Shown here one piece after another: positions 57,561 through 64,000 of a stretch of 64,000 bases of DNA. Each line of letters starts with the position of its first letter. Within the stretch, counting starts at the first letter, position 1. The notes under the pieces were generated by a model that saw nothing but the letters and a program-made list of their open reading frames with translations, was not told the DNA's origin and searched no databases. The position numbers and the translations under genes are program-made. Origin of the DNA: Pyrocephalus nanus (lineage: Eukaryota > Chordata > Aves > Passeriformes > Tyrannidae); contig CM076279.1 of the NCBI GenBank assembly GCA_038380795.1, positions 9,377,001 to 9,441,000 of the forward strand. The letters run 5' to 3'.

Positions 57561-59891
57561 TATTACAAATCCCCTAAAGCTGGTTAGAGGAATGAAAAGG
57601 TCTGATCAACTTTGCTGCTTAACATGTTGCCAAAAACTCAGCACATCAAAAAAAAAAAAAAATGGATTGATGTAGAAATGCACGTTGTTGCACAGGGCTG
57701 CTGGGGCTACACCTGCCTTCCCACAGTTGCACCAAGGTCCAAACAACTGTATGTCCTTCACTTGGCTAAGGACTGGGGAAAAAATCCCCAATCAGATGGA
57801 GAAAATCAGATCACTGATGCCTTTAGCAAAGATCAGTCAACCTGCTGTGGAGGTCAGGCTTGCTGTGGTCAGCTCAAGACTCTTCTCTGAGTCTTTCCTT
57901 CTTCCTAGCACTGTCCCAGGGGTTTGGAGTTTCCTCAGAGGGTCTGGCTGTCACCTGGAAGCAGGTTATTTGTCCCAAATCCAACTACACTGATCCTCAC
58001 CCAGAGAGCCAGGATGTCACCCATGCTGGAGAACTGGAAGGATTTTCCCAGCAGATGAGCTCAGGGACAGTGAGGTGAAGATGGGACTTGTCTCACCTGC
58101 TGCTGCAGGTGAAAGTCCTGTGTAGATTTTGATTCTAAATCAGACCTTTCTGTATTTAATGAGGAGGAAAATGTTTCCACCTTGGACACCTACTTTAATC
58201 TGGGATAACTGTCATCTCCCAGGCAGGCTGCACCACGGTGCTGAGGTGGCAAAGGGGGCATGGAAGAAGAAATGTCATTTTTCAGCACAAAGCCAGGCTT
58301 GAGCTGCTTACCTGCCACTGCACAGGGGACACAGCATTCGGAGAGCTGCCCTTCCCCCAGGATTTTCTAGTAATTTGGGAATAAAAGTTAGTTTCTAAGG
58401 GAGGTTACGTGATCTCCCAGGCTAAGGGCTGGTGCTTTCCATTCCTAACTCACAGTGGAATTCCCCCTTTCTGCATAAATTAAAATGCAGAGTGTAGTTA
58501 CCAGTTTAAAAATAAATAAAAGAGTTGCAAAAAAAAAAAAAAGAAGAGGCTGGAGCAGTTTGGACACATTGAACCTGTAACAAAGATTCCTTGTTTTCAC
58601 ATCAGTGTTATTTTGCCAATAAGGGCTTCGTGGAACATCAAGGAAGGTTTTTCTTGGGTTATTTTCAGAAAACAGTTTAAAAAGAAAAAACACAACTAAA
58701 CCAAATGGGGTCATTTGCTGGCTGAGAGGGTGATTCCTGCTGGGTGTGGGTTTCCTGATGCAGGTTGGATGCTCAGCCTGGTGGCAATCAGGGAGGTTGG
58801 GGCAAGTTCAGCTGAGCTGTGGGATCCACCTCTCCCAAGGGTGTTCCTGTGCATGTCCAGTGCTATCAAACCCATTTATTAACTGAGGCTCCATGAGGAT
58901 CCTTTCCCATCCAGTGAGGATGGATCCTGGTGCAAGGCAGGGCTGAAGTGCTCTGTTGGCAGCCCTGCATCTGCTGAGGAGAGCTGGATATTGAAGTGAT
59001 TTCCTCTTCAGGGCCTTACAAGCCTTGTGGGGTTCATGCCACCTTAGGAGTCTGGGCAGAGCTTGAAAGGTTTAAGTGCAGGCAAGACCATATTTCCCAG
59101 AAAAGGGAAATTTGTGTTTTATAAACCCCACAGTACCCATTTTGCTCACATCCATTTTATGATTATAATTACTTAGATTACTTTTTAGATGAAGGAAAAC
59201 AATAATGAAAGAGTAACTAAATAAAAAAGCTCAGAAAAAGAGAAGGAAAACACTGTGGTTTCTGTTCAGATATTTTTAACCCTTCAGCAAGAGGAAGGGC
59301 TGGATTTTTAGAGGTGGAGAAAAAAGACTGGCTTGTAGCAATATTCCACTAAGATTTCAATCTGCTCTTTTCAGTGGAGCTTTCATTCCTGCCCTTAAAG
59401 AAAGGTGAATCTCCCATGCTTTTTCTGTCCTTAAATGGGTTGTGACTTTCCAGGTGTCTGCAACAAAATTGGGCATTATAAATACATATATATAATAAAT
59501 ATTATATACATGCACACACGTGATAAGTACACATGTATAATGAAGTTCAAGTGAGTTTGGAGGGCAGGCCCAAACTCCAGAAGGTCCTTTCTCCCTTCCT
59601 CCAGAGTGATGAGCACTGGAGAACAAAAGCTCACCCATGGGGTGTCCTGTTCCACTGTCTGTCAGGGGTGAGTTACTGGTGTTACTGGGAATTTCCAGGA
59701 GACTTTGTTGGGGCTTTTTTTGGGGGTTTGAGGGAAATAAACCCCAGAATTTTCTGCCCATGAGAGGTCTAATTCCCACAGGGACAACCATTCCTTTAAT
59801 CACTGGAGGGCACTGAGAGGGGAACCTGTGGAGCTCAACCCAGGAGAAGGGCATGGGATGCTGGGATGCTGCAGCAAATCACCCCTGATGG
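57561..59891. other. Stretch without a gene
   Basis: A15 lies at 57648-57662, A13 near 58530-58542, and an AT-rich tract with TATATATAATAAATATTATA at 59475-59520. Nothing else is recognised. Confidence 0.45.
59475..59520. repeat. AT-rich palindromic tract ending in (CA)n
   Basis: TATAAATACATATATATAAT, AAATATTATATACATG and CACACACG form AT-rich dyads able to extrude as a hairpin. It is low-complexity. Confidence 0.8.
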
Positions 59892-59946
59892 TTAATGGCT
59901 TATTAATGGCTTATTAATGGCTTATTAATGGCTCATTAATGGCTCA
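59892..59946. repeat. 11-bp minisatellite, 5 exact-length copies
   Basis: TTAATGGCTTA is repeated three times (59892-59924), followed by two TTAATGGCTCA copies (59925-59946). The two variant types are ordered in blocks, as expected from slippage or unequal crossing-over. Each unit contains TTAATGG, similar to homeodomain sites, so the array may be a homotypic site cluster by chance. Confidence 0.95.
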
Positions 59947-61919
59947 TGCTCAAGGGATGGAGGGACTGTCTCCACCCCTGGCTCAGATTGTCTGCAGCTC
60001 TCACTGGCCCATGTCTGCTATCCATGGAGCAGCACCAAAGATCTGTGACCCCCCCAGGGCTCCCTGGTGGGCTCTGAGTCTGAAAGAGGCTTTTCAGCCC
60101 TGAACAACTGGTTTTATGTGAACTAGATAAATAATTAAGATAATCATCAGTCTGGTGGCATTTCAGGCCCTGTTTCAGGCTCCAGCACAGAGATTATAAT
60201 CCTGTAAATGCTTCTGAGTGTGATAATTCCTAAAATAAGAGAAACCTCAAAGCAGGGACTGGTGATGGCTGGAGAGCCTGTGTCCTCATAAACATCTCTC
60301 ATCCCTTTCAGTTCTCTCAGTGGTGGAAGCTGCTTTTCCTTCTCATAATACCTAAAATCCCACAAAGGATATGACTTTTTCCTTCTAGGGGTTCCCACCG
60401 CCCTGGGCTGTGCCTGAGATGCCCGAAGCTCAGAGCACCACAAGCACTGCCTGAGTCAGGTTTGCTGAATTTTATTTGCCTTTCCTGGGTGTTTCAGCCC
60501 CCCCAAAAAAGGGGACACAGCATCCTTTTCTGAATCAGGAGGCCCAGGAAGCAAATGCCATGCCCCTTACGCCCAGCCCAAAGTGCATGGCAGGCTCCCA
60601 GGAAAGCAAGCAGATGTATTGGTCTCTGTGCAGCAGCAATCAGGAAGGGAATTAAAATTATGATATGTTGCCATGGTAATGAAGTCCCAGGATTTGGCTA
60701 GGAGGAAAAGTGAGGTTGTAGCGAAGTTGCTCATGAATTCCTCAGTAGGCTTTTCAATACTCTGTTTCCTTTAAATGAAACTGGAGAAAGACTTGCAGTT
60801 CATAGTGGGGATAAAAATTTTATGAAGCTAAATCTAGGCAGTGTTTTAGTGTCAGTCAGCATTAACCCACAGCATGAACACATAAATAATTGAGATTTCA
60901 AATACCCCAGTGCTCTGGATTGGAGCACCAGCAGCACTCCAGGGCAGCTCTGGGCAGCCCAGGAGCTCACCAGCCTCTTCCCTGGCATCCTGGGCTGGAT
61001 GAAAACACCCATCCCTGCATCCTGCCCCACCCCTTGCAGGATTTCTTTTAACCGGGGTAAGGGTAAAACAGGATAAATCTGACATTTTTCCTCTTGTAGC
61101 AGGTGAGTTGAGCAGCTCAGGGAGGTGTTTGCAGCTCTCCTGAAGACCAGACCTTATCCAGTTGTGGTCAGCAGGATGGTTGTGGGCTGGGCTTTGTGTG
61201 TGTGAGATGAACTCTGCTACAGCCCAGATAGAGAGAATCCTGATGCAGACAAAGAGAAGAATAAATGCAATTAATAAAAACATCAAGGAAATGTAGCAGA
61301 AGGGAAAGATTGCAAAGCACTCCTTGTTTGGGAGGAGGGTGATGGTTTTGAAAATGAATATTTAATGGAGGTCTGAAAAATCTTGAAAGAAGTTTTTTGG
61401 TTTTTTGACCAACCCCAGCTTTAGTTCCCTCCTTGCATCTATGACAGGCTTAAGCAGACCTGGCTGAAGATTAACTTGTGAAAAAGAAAAAAAAAAAAAG
61501 ATAAAAACCAGCTCTGAATGTTTTCAGCAAGAATAGCACTAAGAAAAGGAAACTGGCCCAAATTTTTCCTCAAGCTGGATTTTCATCATTCTTGTTTTTC
61601 ACCTTGCTCTTCCTATCTCCTTTTTCCAGGAGAAAATAGGGAAAGTAGAGGGTGAGAAAAGATCCTTCTTCTGCAGGGCAGGACAGAGGGCCAGCAGGAA
61701 AAGAAAGGGGACAAAAGCAAAGCACAAGAAAGTGGCAGTTTTCAGGGCTTTCAAGGCCCATTTTCAGGGAGAAAAAAGAGACATTTTCTAGTGACAGTGA
61801 GGTGTCCTAAATCAAAAAAGAAGCTCAGATGAAAAACCTTCAGTAGAGAGAAAGAAATGCCAGGTGGAGTCTTGTTCCCTCTGCTCTGTCACAGATAACA
61901 GGGGTGCAGGTCCCCAGCT
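59947..61919. other. Stretch without a gene
   Basis: No exon or known repeat is seen apart from A11 near 61489. The X-box-like site at 60667-60680 lies in a unique AT-rich block (60640-60760). Confidence 0.4.
60667..60680. promoter_or_regulatory. RFX X-box-like site
   Basis: GTTGCCATGGTAAT is a nearly symmetrical X-box. The left half-site is perfect and the right half differs from GGCAAC/GGTAAC at the last base. RFX proteins bind such sites near ciliary and other genes. No gene is adjacent, so it could be distal or fortuitous. Confidence 0.35.
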
Positions 61920-62326
61920 GGCCCCTGCTCTGCTCTGCACTGGTATGTCCTCACCTGGAGTTCTGGGGGCAGTTTTGGGCACCACAATACAAAAAAAAAG
62001 ACATTAAACATTTGGAGAATGTCTAGAGGAGGCCACAAGGATGGGGAAGGGTCTGGAGGGGAACATTTATGAGGAGTGACTGAGGTAACTTGGTTTGTTC
62101 AGCCTGGAGGAGACTGAGGGGAGACCTCACTGGGGTCTTCAGCATCCTCCTGAGGGGCAGCAGAGGGGCAAGTTCTGATCTTTTCACTCCCATGACCAGT
62201 GACAGGACCCAGGGAATGGCCTGGAGTTGTGCCAGAGCTCCAGGAGAGTTTGGACAATGCTCTCAGGGACAGGGTGGGATTGTTGGGGTGTCTGTGCAGG
62301 GCCAGGAGTTGAAATTCATGATCAAG
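61920..62326 (+). mobile_element. CR1 LINE 3' fragment, sense
   Basis: It starts near CTGGTATGTCCTCACCTGGA and passes through GTTCTGGGGGCAGTTTTGGG, GTTCAGCCTGGAGGAGACTG, AGGGGAGACCTCACTGGGG and CCCAGGGAATGGCCTGGAG to GGGCCAGGAGTTGAAATTCA. The subtype is that of 29345-29713, and the final CCTTCCAACTCAG tail is missing or scrambled at the junction with the next element. Confidence 0.88.
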
Positions 62327-62550
62327 GAACACCTTCCACCATTCCAGGTTGCTACAAGCCCTGTCCAGCCTGGCCTTGGACACTTCCAGGGATCTGGGGG
62401 CAACCACAGCTTCTCTGGGCAACCCGTGCTGGGGCCTCACCACCCTCACAAGGAAGAATTTCTTCCTGATATCTCATCTAAACCTATTCTCTGTCAGTGT
62501 GAATCCATTCCCTCTTGTCCTGTCACTCCTTGTAGTCTCTCCCCTTCTGG
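62327..62550 (-). mobile_element. CR1 LINE 3' fragment, antisense, abutting previous copy
   Basis: AACACCTTCCACCATTCCAG, GTTGCTACAAGCCCTGTCC, CAGCCTGGCCTTGGACACTT, CACAGCTTCTCTGGGCAACC, GGAAGAATTTCTTCCTGATA and CCCTCTTGTCCTGTCACTCC form an antisense CR1 of the same type as 35362-35622. It starts about 75 bases inside the expected 3' end, so both elements have lost their tails where they meet. Confidence 0.9.
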
Positions 62551-63450
62551 AGATCAAACCTCAGAGCTCGCCCTGTGCCCTGAGCTCAGCTCACAGAGCC
62601 TGAGGAGCAGCTGGGACTGAGCTCCCCCACGGAAAACGAGCAGGAGGAATTGCTCCTGGCTCCTGGCTCTGCTGCTACACCAGGGCTGGCTCTGCCATGG
62701 CATGGCAATAAAGTGCCAGTGAGTTGATTTTGGGTCCTGGTTTTTTGGCCATGAGAAAATAGAAGTACCAAAGGAGACTTTCCCCCTCCCTTCCATGCTA
62801 AGCCAGACTCTTGGACTGCTCTGTGGGCCAGGGAAGCAATGGTGGGGGTGCAGAGGTGGGCAAGGATGCTAATTTAAAACAACTTTTCCTTTCCCTGCCA
62901 GGTTTGGATGACTTCTAGATCTGGTCAGAAATGGAAAATCACTCTGAGGTGGTCTGTGATGAGGGTCTTTGGTGCAAATGGTTTGTCTTCTTTAAACCTC
63001 CGTATTTGACTTAGCTTATTGAAATAAAAAATCAGAAATTCTCCCTTCAACCTGTTTTACTTTTTTTTCCCCTGTTCTTTTTAAATAAAATTTCCCAATA
63101 ACTGCTTAGATACAGCTTCCATTTGCAGTACAAACTTGAACATCAGAACAAACTTGAACAGTATAAACAGAATCAGTTGTGACAGGTGAATTTACAAGGA
63201 GCTGATCCTAGACAGAGACTTTTGAAACTCTTCCATTTAAAAGGTTTATCATTCAAATGTTTGCTAAGTCAAAGCTGACAATCACAAATCTCTGGTAGCA
63301 TGCTCAAAAAAGGGGCTGTTAATATATCTGAGGTTGGGATTGACTCCAATTTCCTGCCAGGGACCATGAAGCAGAAACTAAATAAAATAAACAGGGAGAA
63401 TTAAATCTGAGCAGGACTGCAGTGTTATTTAAGAGCAATTTTTACTTAAG

Positions 63451-63471
63451 CAAAAGTTTGTCCAAAAGTTT
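63451..63471. repeat. Direct repeat of a 9-mer, 12-bp period
   Basis: CAAAAGTTT at 63451-63459 and 63463-63471 are separated by GTC. The core resembles nuclear-receptor (HNF4/COUP-type) or TCF half-sites, so it may be a small regulatory site within an AT-rich unique block. Confidence 0.45.
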
Positions 63472-63694
63472 TAATGGCCTTTTATGATAAAGGCTCCCAT
63501 TTAGGGAAGTTTCTCTCTAATGTTTTTTCAAAAGAGTAAAATTAAACTGTTAAAGCCCCAGAGGTAACAACATGCCACTTCAGCCAGAACAACTAAAGCT
63601 TCCAGCTTAAAAACAATCTGCATTTTACTGGAAGAATGAAAAGTTCCAAAGGAAATATGAACTGCTTCTTCAGGAAGAGGGGGAAACGGGAAGA

Positions 63695-63710
63695 CCCCCC
63701 CCCCCCCCCC
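63695..63710. repeat. C16 homopolymer
   Basis: Sixteen consecutive C follow GGGAAGA. The G-rich complement lies on the minus strand. It is likely to vary in length between individuals or be mis-sized in assembly. Confidence 0.9.
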
Positions 63711-64000
63711 AGTTACTGAATGAGTTCTTCCAGAAAAACCCTCTAAAGCAAATTCCCATTTCCCACTGGAAACACAGAGATCTCCTATCAGATGAAAAAC
63801 CTTGTGTTTTGGCATTAAAAACGATTGCTCAAAGTTTTAAACCAGAAGCAGGAGGCAGACTGGATGAAGGGGAACCTCCATGGGATGTGTTTTGCAATGG
63901 TTTGGAGTGTCAGGAAGGCTCTGCCCCGGCTGGCAGGTCCAGGGTGCTGGGTTTAATGAGGCAAATCCTTGCACAGAGACGGGTCTCTCATGGCAAGCAT

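Larger units (their letters stand above)
28876..64000. other. Intergenic flank, no gene recognised
   Basis: No frame over 60 codons here resembles a known protein family. No paired splice sites flanking coding sequence were recognised, and no tRNA, rRNA or known small-RNA fold was seen. Known features are CR1 fragments, one solo LTR, simple repeats and candidate regulatory blocks, all listed separately. Exons shorter than about 40 codons or noncoding transcripts could be missed. Confidence 0.6.
62551..64000. other. Right-end stretch without a gene
   Basis: A unique AT-rich block at 63290-63560 holds the repeated CAAAAGTTT pair listed separately. C16 is at 63695-63710. No exon, RNA gene or mobile element is recognised up to the window end. 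Confidence 0.4.

Noticed and set aside
1..64000. Search for CRISPR arrays, operons, phage or other prokaryotic systems
   Set aside because: There are no regularly spaced identical repeats with unique spacers, no ribosome-binding sites before long frames, and no dense coding. The sequence is vertebrate.

Overview
The window looks like bird nuclear DNA. The main evidence is about ten fragments of CR1 LINEs, recognisable by tails related to TTCCAACCCAAACCATTCTA or its complement, plus one solo LTR of an avian endogenous retroviral type. There are no bacterial-style operons, CRISPR arrays, rRNA genes or recognisable tRNA genes. The CR1 variants at 29345-29713 and 47846-48319 look like types common in songbirds, but that is recall, and species cannot be assigned from reading alone.

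Only one protein-coding unit can be supported: the last coding exon of a heparan sulfate glucosamine 3-O-sulfotransferase of the HS3ST3A1/HS3ST3B1 type, on the + strand at 24593-25211. It has a clean splice acceptor and about 205 codons of sulfotransferase domain ending in FGWD-stop. Exon 1, which in this family carries the cytoplasmic tail, transmembrane anchor, stem, first PAPS loop and catalytic base, is not in the window. Positions 1-24592 are therefore read as the 3' part of intron 1. A 3' UTR of about 3.6 kb probably follows, ending near an AATAAA at 28853-28858.

The intron holds several CpG-rich islands (141-560, 4261-4470, 8041-8421, 14719-14912), the third with a TATA-like box and an E-box. 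It also has AT-rich, homeobox-site-rich stretches that resemble conserved noncoding elements (about 6950-7330, 15118-15480, 20200-20420, 23590-23760), short tandem duplications and one CR1 fragment.

From about 28.9 kb to the right end I see no further gene. This 35 kb looks like a gene desert containing CR1 fragments (two of them abutting in opposite orientation at 62326/62327), the solo LTR at 34102-34399 with apparent 5-bp flanking duplications, minisatellites, homopolymers, and more candidate regulatory stretches (31490-31660, 32050-32200, 44640-44890, 50140-50500, 57090-57560, and an RFX-like X-box at 60667-60680).

The overall picture is a developmentally regulated glycan-modifying gene with a large intron and a long noncoding flank. 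I did not find a convincing new protein system. The most worthwhile leads are the intronic CpG island with TATA box, the candidate enhancers with internal inverted repeats, and the very GC3-rich exon, which may reflect gene conversion between HS3ST3 paralogs.
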